Shown here: piece by piece, positions 1-8,220 of the stretch | Layout: each line of letters begins with the position of its first letter | How positions within the stretch are numbered: the stretch's first letter is position 1 | NCBI RefSeq assembly: GCF_900220965.1 | Contig: NZ_OBQC01000002.1 | Span: 124,001-188,000 of the forward strand | Length of the DNA stretch: 64,000 bases | Reading direction: 5' to 3' | Source: Ureibacillus acetophenoni | Lineage (GTDB): Bacteria > Bacillota > Bacilli > Bacillales_A > Planococcaceae | Translations under genes and position numbers: made by a program | The notes under the pieces: generated by a model | What the model saw: the letters and a program-made list of their open reading frames with translations, nothing else | What the model was told of the DNA's origin: nothing | Databases searched by the model: none

Positions 1-616
1 CCTTTTCAATTACCTTGTTAGTTGCAACACCATGCGGTAATGCACTACGCAATCCACTTGCAACGATCGTATCAAAAGAGGATGATGTAGCCCCTTGTTT
101 TCTCATGAAAAACTCTAATTCATTCGATACCTCAAGCTCAGTAATTCCTGGCTTGATGACATTAAGTATATGTGTAAATGCATTATCTGCAATTTCACAT
201 GCAACCTTAATAATATTAATCTCTTCGTTTGTCTTAATCAAGCGAATTTTTTCAATTAAACCAGAAACAGGTATTAAATCTGCCTTAATTTTCGTTTTAT
301 AATTTTCAAATGCAGAGTAAGTTACTGTATCTTTTTCAAAACCTAAAGATTTAATCCCCATTTGTTCCACTTGTGTAGCAACTTCATCGACGATTAGTTT
401 CTCGTGTTGAACAATACGGAAGCCTTCAACTTGTTTCTTAGCTTGTTCTGTATATCTAAAATCAGTAATAAAAACAGCGTCATTTTGTGATACAATCGCC
501 ACACCCGCTGTTCCAGTGAATCCTGTAATATAACGGCGATTAAATTCACTTGTAACTAGTAATGCATCTATATTTTGTTCAACTAAAGCTTTTCTTAACT
601 TTTCCAATTTTGCCAT
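1..616 (-). CDS. pepP: Xaa-Pro aminopeptidase (M24 family), partial: N-terminal 205 residues
   Basis: Reading leftwards from an ATG at 616 the frame stays open to the window edge, so only the first ~205 residues are present. The sequence starts MAKLEKLRKALVEQ and continues with the creatinase-type N-terminal fold (ITGFTGTAGVAIVS, ITDFRYTEQA) and the beginning of the M24 pita-bread domain. The metal-binding residues lie outside the window. The enzyme is expected to remove N-terminal residues preceding proline in the cytoplasm. It follows aroQ by 12 bp with a GGGGGAA ribosome-binding site, matching the aroQ(yqhS)-yqhT order of Bacillus. The function of the unseen half is inferred. Confidence 0.9.
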   Translation of the reverse strand, partial: MAKLEKLRKALVEQNIDALLVTSEFNRRYITGFTGTAGVAIVSQNDAVFITDFRYTEQAKKQVEGFRIVQHEKLIVDEVATQVEQMGIKSLGFEKDTVTYSAFENYKTKIKADLIPVSGLIEKIRLIKTNEEINIIKVACEIADNAFTHILNVIKPGITELEVSNELEFFMRKQGATSSSFDTIVASGLRSALPHGVATNKVIEK

Positions 617-628
617 CTTCAGTTCCCC

Positions 629-1060
629 CTACTTTTTCTCTAAAAAACTTCTTAAAGCTAGATCGTATCCAACTGTTCCTAAACCACATATCTGGCCAAC
701 ACATTCAGGTGCTAGTAGCGATGTATGACGGAAAGATTCCCGCTTATGTATATTTGATATGTGTACTTCAATAACTGGAACTTTAACTCCAGCAATTGCA
801 TCACGAAGAGCGATACTTGTATGTGTGTACGCACCAGGATTAAATACAATACCTTCTACACCAGTATCTTCTGCTTCGTGAATCCAATCTATTAGTTCAC
901 CTTCGTGGTTAGATTGTCTAAAATCAACCATCGAATTAAACTCTTTTGAAAGGTTTTCCAATCTTTCTTTAATATCCTCTAATGTTTCACGGCCATAAAT
1001 TTCAGGCTCTCTTTTCCCTAATCGGTTTAAATTAGGTCCATTTAACACTAAAATTTTCAT
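629..1060 (-). CDS. aroQ: 3-dehydroquinate dehydratase, type II
   Basis: A 143-residue protein, the normal size for type II dehydroquinases. It catalyses 3-dehydroquinate to 3-dehydroshikimate in the shikimate pathway. Visible family signatures are NGPNLNRLGKREPEIYG (flexible lid with the catalytic Tyr22), QSNHEGELIDWIHEA, NPGAYTHTS and the catalytic-His region EVHISN followed by HKRESFRH. It lies between yqhR and pepP as in B. subtilis (yqhS). Another shikimate gene, aroK, occurs at 13.4 kb. The start ATG is directly preceded by a GGGGGAAATGGA-type RBS. Confidence 0.96.
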   Translation of the reverse strand: MKILVLNGPNLNRLGKREPEIYGRETLEDIKERLENLSKEFNSMVDFRQSNHEGELIDWIHEAEDTGVEGIVFNPGAYTHTSIALRDAIAGVKVPVIEVHISNIHKRESFRHTSLLAPECVGQICGLGTVGYDLALRSFLEKK

Positions 1061-1185
1061 TCCATTTCCCCCAATAAAACTAGATCCCTATTTTTTCCGC
1101 TGTATAGTAAAGATACGGAACCTAGTAACTAAATTACCTTCCATCAATGGCTTTGGAGAAAAAATCCACTGATGGAAGTTTTACT

Positions 1186-1644
1186 TTATTTTATCACAGT
1201 GTCTTCATACGGCAACTCATTTTGTTTTTCATTTGCGTTCGCTTGGAAGTGGAAGCTTGCAGTTTCAAAAACGAATCTTGCTGTAATAATAACCGTAATC
1301 ATAAACGGTATTGACAATTTCGTGAATGAATTCAATTCTGCAGGTAATTCAAAAATAAACCATTCGATGATTAATGCTACTAATCCCCCAATGAGTAACG
1401 ATGAAACAAAAGCAGGAACTAGAGCAACGTACTGCATAATCCAATAGAAAATAAAAATAATAATAAAAAGCACTAACCCTAAAAACACCCATTGAATGGA
1501 TCCATGACTATTTTGGAGTATATTAAATCGTTCAGTATAATCTAATGGATTCCATTGGATGAATTTAAATAAAGCTAACCCACTCAATGAAAGAGTTAAA
1601 AAGATAGATGCAGCAAGACTTGTGATTAATGCAATTCTAAACAT
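1186..1644 (-). CDS. yqhR: YqhR-like integral membrane protein
   Basis: A 152-residue protein with four evident hydrophobic segments (about residues 5-28, 50-70, 75-98 and 110-128) and a short charged C terminus. There is no catalytic motif. Size, topology and position between yqhQ (divergent) and aroQ match B. subtilis YqhR, whose function is unknown. The ATG start at 1644 has a GAGGTG RBS. The identification rests on context plus overall resemblance, so the family assignment is good but no activity can be given. Confidence 0.8.
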   Translation of the reverse strand: MFRIALITSLAASIFLTLSLSGLALFKFIQWNPLDYTERFNILQNSHGSIQWVFLGLVLFIIIFIFYWIMQYVALVPAFVSSLLIGGLVALIIEWFIFELPAELNSFTKLSIPFMITVIITARFVFETASFHFQANANEKQNELPYEDTVIK

Positions 1645-1778
1645 AGAAACACCTCATTTTTTTCTTTTAGTTTCACCAAAAGGTTAAATTGATATGCTTA
1701 GACGTAGTGCTTTTTAAGAAAATTTAGTACAATATAATAGTTACTATTTTTAGATTCTAATAGAGAGTGGTGTACATA

Positions 1779-2714
1779 TTGAGCAAGCAAACACCTGCAT
1801 ATGGAGGACAAGCACTTTTAGAAGGTGTTATGTTCGGTGGTAAGGATCATACGGTTACAGCAATACGACGAACAGATGATTCTATCGAATATTTTTATGC
1901 GAAAAAGGAGAAGAAACCTTTATTTCAAAAACTAAAAAAAATCCCTTTCGTTAGAGGAAATATAGCAATTATTGAATCCGCTGGGATTGGTGCAAAACAT
2001 ATGCAATTTTCAGGTGACCGATATGAGGTAGACCCTGGAGAAGAAGAAGAAAATAAGGAAGAAATGTCTAAATTACAAATGATTTTAGGCGTTGCAGTTG
2101 TGGGCGTACTTTCTTTCTTATTTGGTAAATTTGTGTTTACTTTAGTACCTGTATTTATTGCAGAATTATTTAAAGCATGGATTCCAGGTAAAACAGGTCA
2201 AATCCTTTTAGAAACAGTTATTAAACTCATTTTACTTTTTGCATATCTTTACTTTATATCAATGATGCCTATTATCAAACGGGTTTTCCAATATCATGGT
2301 GCAGAGCATAAAGTAATTAACTGTTATGAAAACGGGCTGGACCTAACCGTTGAAAACGTACAAAAACAATCTCGTTTACATTACCGTTGTGGTTCAAGTT
2401 TTATTTTATTTACAGTTATTGTAGGGATGTTTGTTTATTTCCTATTCCCAACAGATCCACTTTGGTTACGCGTGATTATTCGAATTTTATTAATCCCTGT
2501 TGTTATAGGAATTTCTTTTGAAGTTCTACAAGGAACAAATGCAATAAGAGATATCCCTGTACTAAAATACTTAGGATATCCCGGTCTATGGTTACAATTA
2601 TTAACGACTAAAGAGCCAAAGGATGAAATGGTCGAAGTATCAATCGCTTCATTTAAGAAACTTCACGAAGTTGAGAGAAATCCAGAAATTGCAAAAGAAT
2701 TACACCATGAATAA
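1779..2714 (+). CDS. yqhQ: YqhQ, DUF1385 family membrane protein
   Basis: An N-terminal YGGQALLEGVMFGG motif is the hallmark of DUF1385/YqhQ proteins. Hydrophobic segments follow at about residues 100-130, 145-165 and 210-255, with a conserved HGAEHKVINCYENG and RCGSSF core. I chose TTG at 1779 (MSKQTPAYGG) over the upstream GTG codons at 1767/1770. The TTG is preceded by GAGAGTGGTG at good spacing, and the family begins with this sequence. The product is then 311 aa. The molecular role is not established to my knowledge. It is transcribed divergently from yqhR and ends at a strong hairpin terminator. Confidence 0.9.
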   Translation: MSKQTPAYGGQALLEGVMFGGKDHTVTAIRRTDDSIEYFYAKKEKKPLFQKLKKIPFVRGNIAIIESAGIGAKHMQFSGDRYEVDPGEEEENKEEMSKLQMILGVAVVGVLSFLFGKFVFTLVPVFIAELFKAWIPGKTGQILLETVIKLILLFAYLYFISMMPIIKRVFQYHGAEHKVINCYENGLDLTVENVQKQSRLHYRCGSSFILFTVIVGMFVYFLFPTDPLWLRVIIRILLIPVVIGISFEVLQGTNAIRDIPVLKYLGYPGLWLQLLTTKEPKDEMVEVSIASFKKLHEVERNPEIAKELHHE

Positions 2715-2720
2715 TTTTAG

Positions 2721-2755
2721 AGAGAGTTTGGTAACTAACCAAACTCTCTTTTTTT
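2721..2755 (+). terminator. Rho-independent terminator of yqhQ
   Basis: A 12-bp perfect stem (AGAGAGTTTGGT at 2721-2732 with its complement at 2738-2749) is followed by a run of T. It lies 7 bp after the yqhQ stop codon. Confidence 0.93.
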
Positions 2756-2789
2756 CGGTATTGTATCTGCTCTCTTTTACGTAATAAAA

Positions 2790-2826
2790 AGGAGACATCT
2801 TGAAATTTCACTTTCAAGATATCTCC
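2790..2826 (-). terminator. Rho-independent terminator of nrdJ
   Basis: A 16-bp stem with one mismatch pairs 2811-2826 with 2790-2805 on the minus strand and is followed by TTTTTATT. It sits just downstream of the nrdJ stop codon and faces the yqhQ terminator. Confidence 0.92.
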
Positions 2827-2838
2827 TGTTCATTTAAC

Positions 2839-3462
2839 TTATAAACCACATTTTAGTTGTGCACCACAGCTTGTACATGTGTTACAGCCACCTAATTCTT
2901 CAACTGTACCTTGACGACAAACAGGACATGTATTTCCTACTTCAGATCCTATTGTTACATTTGTTGTTTGAAGAGGTGCAATTGTATCAACTAATACAAC
3001 CGGTTGTTTTTCTTTCTTTTCTTCTTCTTTCAACTCATCAAATGATAATTGCTCATCATGAGAAGACGAAGATTCAGCTTTTAATGTTAATACTTGCGTG
3101 TCACGGCTGCCATCAACATAAACCGTACCACCTTTTGCTCCACCTTTGTACAGTCGTTCGTATACTTTTTGTACTTGTTCGACTGTGTAGCCTTTTGGTG
3201 CATTAACAGTTTTTGAAATCGATGAATCCACCCAACGTTGGATGACACATTGCACATCTGCGTGCGCTTCAGCCGTTAAATCCATTGATGAGATGAACCA
3301 ATGTGGTAAATTGTTTTCATCTGCTTCTGGATGACGATCTAAATATTCTTGTACGATTTCAGCCTTTACTTCGATAAATTTACCTAGACGTCCTGAGCGG
3401 TAATAAACGAATGAGAAGTAAGGTTCTAGGCCTGTTGCAACGCCAACCATTGTACCTGTGCT
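2839..3462 (-). CDS. nrdJ: nrdJ exon 3: C-terminal part of class II ribonucleotide reductase
   Basis: The third exon supplies residues 653-859 of the spliced protein and the stop codon. It begins with STGTMVGVATG, which joins exon 2 (...TVAPTG) to rebuild the conserved APTGS segment of the RNR barrel. The C-terminal tail contains a four-cysteine zinc-ribbon-like stretch (CPVC, CTSC) and ends AQLKCGL. Such tails carry the redox cysteines that re-reduce the active site. An in-frame GTG at 3465 is intron sequence that happens to precede the exon. It does not mark a separate gene. Confidence 0.92.
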   Translation of the reverse strand, partial: STGTMVGVATGLEPYFSFVYYRSGRLGKFIEVKAEIVQEYLDRHPEADENNLPHWFISSMDLTAEAHADVQCVIQRWVDSSISKTVNAPKGYTVEQVQKVYERLYKGGAKGGTVYVDGSRDTQVLTLKAESSSSHDEQLSFDELKEEEKKEKQPVVLVDTIAPLQTTNVTIGSEVGNTCPVCRQGTVEELGGCNTCTSCGAQLKCGL

Positions 3463-4620
3463 CACAATTGTTACTCTCTAATAATAGAGGGCGGGATTAT
3501 TAGTACCCGCTCCATATGTCGCCATATGGGTCAGACTATATCATCAACCATTTTTGAATGTCTTTTTCTATGACATGGATATTCGCAAAGTGTAATTAAA
3601 TTTGAAATCTCATTTGCTTTTTTCCACTCACCATTAAAGTTTCTGAAAGGAATAATATGGTGTACAGAAAGTTCCTTACCATATTCCTTTTCTGTTATAC
3701 CGCAGTCTTGACATGTAAAATTGTCTCTTTTTCTTACTTTGCGTCGTTGTGCTCTCCAATTTGGTCCATAGTAATCTATGTCGCCACCTCTCCATGTTCC
3801 ACTATTTTCACCAGCGAACATGTTAGATTTAGCATAATAATCACTCATACATTCAATAGAACAAAAATTATGTTCCGTTAATTCTGAGGGTTTTTTAAAA
3901 ATTACTGTTGGGCAATTATTGCAAATTACCATAACTCTCTTCTGCAGGAGTTCTTTTGCTCTTCGTCCATTAGCTTTGCCTAAACACTCTTTTGAACAAT
4001 ATTTTACACTTGATAATCTAGAAGGAATAACTTTAAATTGCTTTCTACACTCTAGACACTCAATTAACACCTTTTCTTTTCGTATAGGAGCGAATAATTG
4101 TTCTTTATACTTCCTTTGGAATTTAGCTTTACAACCTTGGGAACAAAAAGAATACTTAGTTTTCTTTAAAACAGAAGGTTTTCTTAAAAGCTCCTTACTA
4201 CAATAGTCACAACGAACAATCTTTTGCGTTTTCAAATGTTCAAATGCAGCAGGATTCTTAGTTTGGTATTCACCTTTACATTTTCGAGAACAATACTTTT
4301 TTCTGTCAAATTGACTGGGTTTTACTTTAATTTCCTTTCCACAATTAAGACAATTCTTTTTCAATGGAATCACCCTACCTTGTTTTAAATAATTATAAAA
4401 CAAGAACAAGTGTTCCTCAATATATTTTGGTTGCTCGGCATGTAGTCGTTGAGGGGTCAGCCACGACTTCCCTGCGGATTGTCTGGTAGATAATTAGTCA
4501 ACACTTTTACATTTTTACCTATTTTAGCTGGCAAGGCTTGGTAGTAAAAGATACGCCAGAGTTTCCCGCATATAGCCAAGTTTACGCTACATTTTTACAA
4601 ATGTAGGGGGCAACATGTTT
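3463..4620 (-). ncRNA. Group I self-splicing intron 2 in nrdJ (1158 nt)
   Basis: Boundaries were placed by protein continuity and group I rules: the upstream exon ends in U (...CCTACGGGT) and the intron ends in G (ATTGTG). The internal guide GCCC pairs with exon GGGU (terminal U-G), and GUU next to it can pair with the 3' exon AGC (P10). Core elements are readable in order on the minus strand: P (TATGCGGGAAAC), Q (AATCCGCAGGGAAG), R (CAACGACTACA) and S (GATATAGTC, at the end of the endonuclease ORF). R and S give the P7 pairing ACUA/UAGU. The HNH ORF therefore lies in a peripheral loop between the P7 strands. A covariance-model search was not possible. Confidence 0.9.
3531..4364 (-). CDS. Intron-encoded HNH homing endonuclease with four zinc-finger-like repeats
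   Basis: About 277 aa from a TTG at 4364 (MKKNCLNCGKE), preceded by AGGGTG at 6 nt; the frame is open further upstream to 4409 but without a better RBS. The first ~170 residues hold four tandem modules of the form CxxC-(about 15-20)-[YF]CSxxC (CLNC/YCSRKC, CDYC/FCSQGC, CLEC/YCSKEC, CNNC/FCSIEC), likely DNA-binding. The C terminus is an HNH nuclease: RDNFTCQDCG, SVHHIIPF, then NLITLCEYPCHRKRH. Such enzymes cut intronless alleles and drive intron homing. The stop codon overlaps the 3' strand of the intron P7 helix. The ORF shares strand and orientation with nrdJ. Confidence 0.88.
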   Translation of the reverse strand: MKKNCLNCGKEIKVKPSQFDRKKYCSRKCKGEYQTKNPAAFEHLKTQKIVRCDYCSKELLRKPSVLKKTKYSFCSQGCKAKFQRKYKEQLFAPIRKEKVLIECLECRKQFKVIPSRLSSVKYCSKECLGKANGRRAKELLQKRVMVICNNCPTVIFKKPSELTEHNFCSIECMSDYYAKSNMFAGENSGTWRGGDIDYYGPNWRAQRRKVRKRDNFTCQDCGITEKEYGKELSVHHIIPFRNFNGEWKKANEISNLITLCEYPCHRKRHSKMVDDIV

Positions 4621-5136
4621 ACCCGTAGGTGCAACGGTTAATAGATGTGAGTTGCGTATACCATTTTCAAGTACACCTTGACGTACGTGTTCAGGCATAC
4701 TACTCATGTAACCTGTATTAATGAAGGCTTGTCTTAAGCGATTTGTTTCTTCTTCTGTTTGACCTTGTAAGAATGGGAAGCTTCCACGCTCTTTACCAAG
4801 TTCAATAGATGTTTCATATGCAGTTACTGCAATCGTTTCAAAGATTTTATCTACAAGTTTGTTACCTTCTTCTGATCCATACTCTTTTTCACAGTAAATT
4901 AACAAGTCTGCAAGACCCATAACTCCAAGGCCAACACGACGTTCACCTAAAGCTTGTTTACGGTTTTCTTCTAGGAAATATGGAGTTGCTTCAATAACAT
5001 TATCTTGCATACGTACACCAGTGCGTACAGTTTCTTTTAATGCTTCATAATCAACTGATTGTTGATCTTTAATAGCAAATTGCGCTAAGTTAACAGCTGC
5101 TAAGTTACAGACTGAAAACGGAGCTAGGGGTTGTTC
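4621..5136 (-). CDS. nrdJ: nrdJ exon 2: central part of class II ribonucleotide reductase
   Basis: Exon 2 has 172 codons (residues 481-652) in the same register as exon 1. It begins GAACAACCCCTAGCT, encoding EQPLAPFSVCNL. This supplies the active-site glutamate (E481) and the second redox cysteine (C490). It includes the conserved RRVGLGVMGLADLL helix and ends SHLLTVAPTG. The ATG at 5010 is internal. Translating past 4621 reads 11 residues of intron 2 before a stop, so the unspliced message would give truncated protein. Confidence 0.92.
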
Positions 5137-5597
5137 CAGTAATAATAATTGTTATCCTAAAGGCTTTTTATCCTCTAGTTCTTACAGTTCCTTTTCCTGT
5201 AAGTTCAGCATACATTTTCATTACACACTTTTTTCATGAATTTTAATAACTCTTTTCTCCCATAAAATTTATAACCTAAATCAAATACTTTAACCTCATA
5301 TCCCCATGGGATAGAATGATAATCCAAATATTTAGCATATGCATATTCATAAGAACTCCTTAAATAATGTCCTTTATAAAAACTAGCATATCCCCTATTC
5401 AATTTTATCACCTCAAGGTGTTTGATTAGTTATAATTGTGTGTAATGTTGCGGTCTCGTGCTCGGATTATAGTCTACATAAGTAGGATCACCGAGTATGC
5501 GTTGCCCCTGACTAAAGCTTTACCTCTAGCCTTCGGTTCGGATTAGCGTCTCAGCCTTCCCGCTTTATCCCGCAATTTTTAACGTGAGGCGAACTCC
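5137..5597 (-). ncRNA. Group I self-splicing intron 1 in nrdJ (461 nt)
   Basis: The upstream exon ends AACCCGTGTGGT (U at -1) and the intron ends in G before GAACAACCC. P1 is clear: exon CGUGUGGU pairs with intron GCCUCACG, 7 of 8 positions including the terminal U-G wobble. The GUUC immediately 5' of the guide pairs with the 3' exon GAAC (P10). An AAATTGCGGGA P-like element and CTAATCCGAACCGAAG Q-like element follow. I could not assign P7 confidently. Removing 461 nt restores NPCG-EQPL exactly. The intron contains a 68-codon ORF fragment. Confidence 0.85.
5205..5411 (-). CDS. Remnant endonuclease-like ORF inside nrdJ intron 1
   Basis: 68 codons from GTG 5411 (an in-frame TTG lies at 5402; the start is uncertain). 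The segment YKGHYLRSSYEYAYAKYLD followed by IPWGYEV resembles the motif [YR]RSSxExxYAKYLDxxxIxWxYE seen in phage and intron homing endonucleases of the PD-(D/E)xK/EDxHD-like type. In those proteins a PDF-type catalytic strand follows. Here the sequence runs YKFYGRKELLKFM and stops, so catalytic residues appear lost. I read it as a degenerate endonuclease remnant. Assignment by motif memory only. Confidence 0.5.
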   Translation of the reverse strand: MIKLNRGYASFYKGHYLRSSYEYAYAKYLDYHSIPWGYEVKVFDLGYKFYGRKELLKFMKKVCNENVC

Positions 5598-7037
5598 ACC
5601 ACACGGGTTCGTAGCTACAACTTTTTGCCCGTATGCTCGAGCATTTGTCATATCATTCGCATTATCAATGAAGAAAATGCCTGGCTCTGCAGCATACGTC
5701 GCACATACGTTGATAAGGTTCCAAAGTTCACGTGCGCGGATTGTACGATAAGTGCGTACACGGTAACCAAGTTGTTCCCATTCTCTAACGTCCCCTACTT
5801 CATGCCATTTCTCATTATAAATAGCCATTTCTTCAGGTGTGTAGTTTGCTACGTCAGGGAAACGAAGTTCGTATTCTTCGTCGTTTTCAACTGCTGCCAT
5901 AAACTCTTTCGTTAAAGTAACCGAAATATTTGCTCCAGTTAAGAACTCAGGGTTATGAACACTGTAAGTTCCACCATCACGAAGCTTTTGTTCAGCTTCT
6001 TTAATAATAGACTCACTAAAACCACCAAGACCAGGGAAGTTTTTATAGTTTACAATACCTTGATACATAGCTTCTTCTTGGGCAGTAAAAGGTTGGAATT
6101 TTAGTTTTTCTTGTGCTTGACGAGAGATTAGCTCATCGTTCGTATTTTCAATTAAATAACGTAAAATACGTGGATTTTGCATTTTTGAAATAATAAATTC
6201 CACGATATCAGGATGCCAATCTGCGAGCATTATCATTTGAGCGCCGCGTCTAGAACCTCCTTGTTCTACGAGGTGTGTCAATTTAGCAATATCATCAAGC
6301 CATGATACAGAACCACTTGATTTACCATTTACACCGCGCGCTAATGTATTACGTGGACGAAGAGTTGAACCATTCGTACCAACGCCACCACCACGGCTCA
6401 TAATTTCCATTACTTGCTTACGATGATCACTAATTCCTTCACGACTATCAGGAACAAATGGCATAACGTAGCAGTTAAAGAACGTTACGTCAGTTTGTGA
6501 ACCCGCTCCGTATAGGACACGTCCAGCCGGTACAAATTTAAGCGATACTAGCTGTTCATAAAACATATTAAACCATTTCTTACGGTCTTCTTCAGTTTTT
6601 TCAACAGCTGCAAGACCTGTGGCATTTCGTTTTGCAATTTGTTCATAAAACACTTCTAGAGGCTTTTCAATTACGTCTAAAGAGCGAACAATGACTCCTG
6701 TCTCTTGTTCTTGTGGATTCTCTAGAACATGACGATACTCTTCTTCAATTAAGATTTCTGCTTTTTTTGTTTCAATATCAATTGATCGGATATATCCTAA
6801 ACCTCTAGCAGGAAACTTAGGATCTTCTTTAATTGTTAAAACTACAAAATCTCCAGTTTTTAACGTTTTCTTTTCCGTATCTTTAAAAGAATAACGGTCA
6901 ATCATTACTAATCTTGATACACCTTTATGTGTAATGTGCATATCTGGTGTAATTGGATGAACTTGAGGAAATTTCTCGATGTCTTTGTTGAGTTGTTCTA
7001 CGAGGATGGTTGCTTCCTTTGCATCTACCAATACCAT
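5598..7037 (-). CDS. nrdJ: nrdJ exon 1: adenosylcobalamin-dependent (class II) ribonucleotide reductase, N-terminal 480 residues
   Basis: The spliced gene (7037-5598, 5136-4621, 3462-2839) encodes about 859 aa, a normal size for Bacillus-type NrdJ. It makes deoxyribonucleotides from ribonucleotides with a B12-generated thiyl radical, without a separate radical subunit. Exon 1 has the first redox cysteine in FFNCYV (C189), the GGGVGTNGSTLRPRN loop and the finger-loop end ATNPCG, with radical cysteine C479 and N477. The equivalent E. coli NrdA residues are N437, C439 and E441. Start ATG 7037 has a GGGAGG RBS 7 nt upstream. The frame reads into intron 1 and stops at 5565. Promoter with an NrdR-like palindrome lies upstream. 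Confidence 0.93.
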
Positions 7038-7060
7038 CAGGCAGCCTCCCTTTTCTATAT

Positions 7061-7140
7061 TCTACATCTAGTATACTATCTAACGCCTATCAAACACAAT
7101 ATATTGTGTTGCTTTAGATGAGAATGATACTAGATGTAGA
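7061..7140 (-). promoter_or_regulatory. nrdJ promoter region with NrdR-like palindrome inside a 14-bp inverted repeat
   Basis: A perfect 18-bp palindrome AACACAATATATTGTGTT (7093-7110) fits the NrdR box consensus (acaCwwtATaTwGtgt). On the minus strand TTGTGT and TATACT (18 bp apart) could serve as -35 and -10, so a bound repressor would cover the -35. The palindrome is centred inside a perfect inverted repeat: TCTACATCTAGTAT (7061-7074) and its complement (7127-7140). NrdR usually needs two boxes ~31 bp apart; a convincing second canonical box is not visible. Confidence 0.7.
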
Positions 7141-7285
7141 TTTATTTTGTCTTAGAAAAGATTACCTCATAAATTTTTTCAATGCAAGGGGTTGATTTTT
7201 TCAAAAATGATAGAAACCAATAAAATACAAGGATTGGAACTATTAAAAAAATTTTCTAAATATTTTATACCAAAAAGTAATATAG

Positions 7286-8119
7286 TTATTTTCTATAATT
7301 CCATTCATCTGTCATATATTTACTTTCTTCTAAATGCTTTACATATTGTTTTTGTTCATCAGTTAATTCATAGTGTACTAAATCAATATTTAAAGAATCC
7401 TCAAAGCCTTTTTTAAACGCTTCTATACATTGAGGGATAGTAATTCTTCGATCGGTTAGACGGTTAATAGCAACTGCTTTTTCGGGTAACTCCAATCGCA
7501 TTTTTTCTTTCGCTTCTTCTGAAGAGAATTTGAATACAGATAGTAATTTATCTTCATCCAAATCGAGTAAAATGGCACCATGTTGTAATATGACACCCTT
7601 TTGTCGAGTTTGAGCACTTCCTGCAACTTTTTTTCCTTCAACAACTAGTTCATACCAACTAGGTGCATCAAAACAAACTGCACTTTTTGGTTTTTTCAGA
7701 TCTGTTAATTTTTCCTCTGAATCGGGAACACTAAAATAAGCATTTAAACCTAAATTTTGAAATCCTAATAATAATCCTTCGCTTAACACTCGATACGCTT
7801 CTGTAACTGTTACAGGCATATTTGGATAACTTTCGGTTACGATAATACTATAAGTCAATTCACTATCATGTAAAACCGCACGACCTCCAGTAGGACGACG
7901 GACAAATCCAAGATTTTGTGATCTTACAGCATTTAAATCGATTGCTTTTTCAGCACTTTGAAAATATCCAATTGATAGAGTTGCGGGATTCCATTCATAG
8001 AATCTAATAACAGGAGGGATTTCTCCTTTACTATGAAACTCTAATAATGCTTCATCTAATGCCATGTTATATGATGGGCGACTAGGACCTGAATTTATAA
8101 AATACCACTTTGTTTTCAT
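7286..8119 (-). CDS. lipM: Octanoyltransferase LipM (octanoyl-[ACP]:protein N-octanoyltransferase)
   Basis: 277 aa. LipM transfers octanoate from acyl carrier protein to GcvH, the first step of lipoate assembly in Bacillus. Visible are the LplA/LipB-fold motifs [30 protein letters not shown] and [11 protein letters not shown], with the conserved active-site-type cysteine in [13 protein letters not shown] near residue 150. It lies next to yqhL and close to the gcv operon, as in B. subtilis (yqhM), which fits its role in lipoylating GcvH. GAGGAG RBS precedes ATG 8119. The alternative, a lipoate-protein ligase, is less likely given length and context. Confidence 0.92.
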   Translation of the reverse strand: MKTKWYFINSGPSRPSYNMALDEALLEFHSKGEIPPVIRFYEWNPATLSIGYFQSAEKAIDLNAVRSQNLGFVRRPTGGRAVLHDSELTYSIIVTESYPNMPVTVTEAYRVLSEGLLLGFQNLGLNAYFSVPDSEEKLTDLKKPKSAVCFDAPSWYELVVEGKKVAGSAQTRQKGVILQHGAILLDLDEDKLLSVFKFSSEEAKEKMRLELPEKAVAINRLTDRRITIPQCIEAFKKGFEDSLNIDLVHYELTDEQKQYVKHLEESKYMTDEWNYRK

Positions 8120-8220
8120 CTCTACATCTCCTCACAATGTAATCTATTTTATCAAACTGATTGAACTATCGCTACTTTCTCTTTTATAATGGTATAAGAG
8201 ATAGAAAGGAGAAATATTTA

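Noticed and set aside
1138-1178. 9-bp inverted repeat CTTCCATCA/TGATGGAAG between yqhR and aroQ
   Set aside because: No T-run on the minus strand where the genes lie, and no plus-strand gene to terminate.
2839-3465. Separate gene starting GTG 3465
   Set aside because: The GTG is intron-terminal sequence; the frame is nrdJ exon 3 and no RBS is present.
4582-5010. Stand-alone 142-aa ORF from ATG 5010
   Set aside because: It is the in-frame remainder of nrdJ exon 2 plus 11 intron codons; upstream codons to 5136 continue the RNR sequence.
2839-7037. nrdJ as a pseudogene broken by frameshifts or insertions
   Set aside because: Removing two segments with group I boundaries restores a full-length protein with all active-site residues and no stop.
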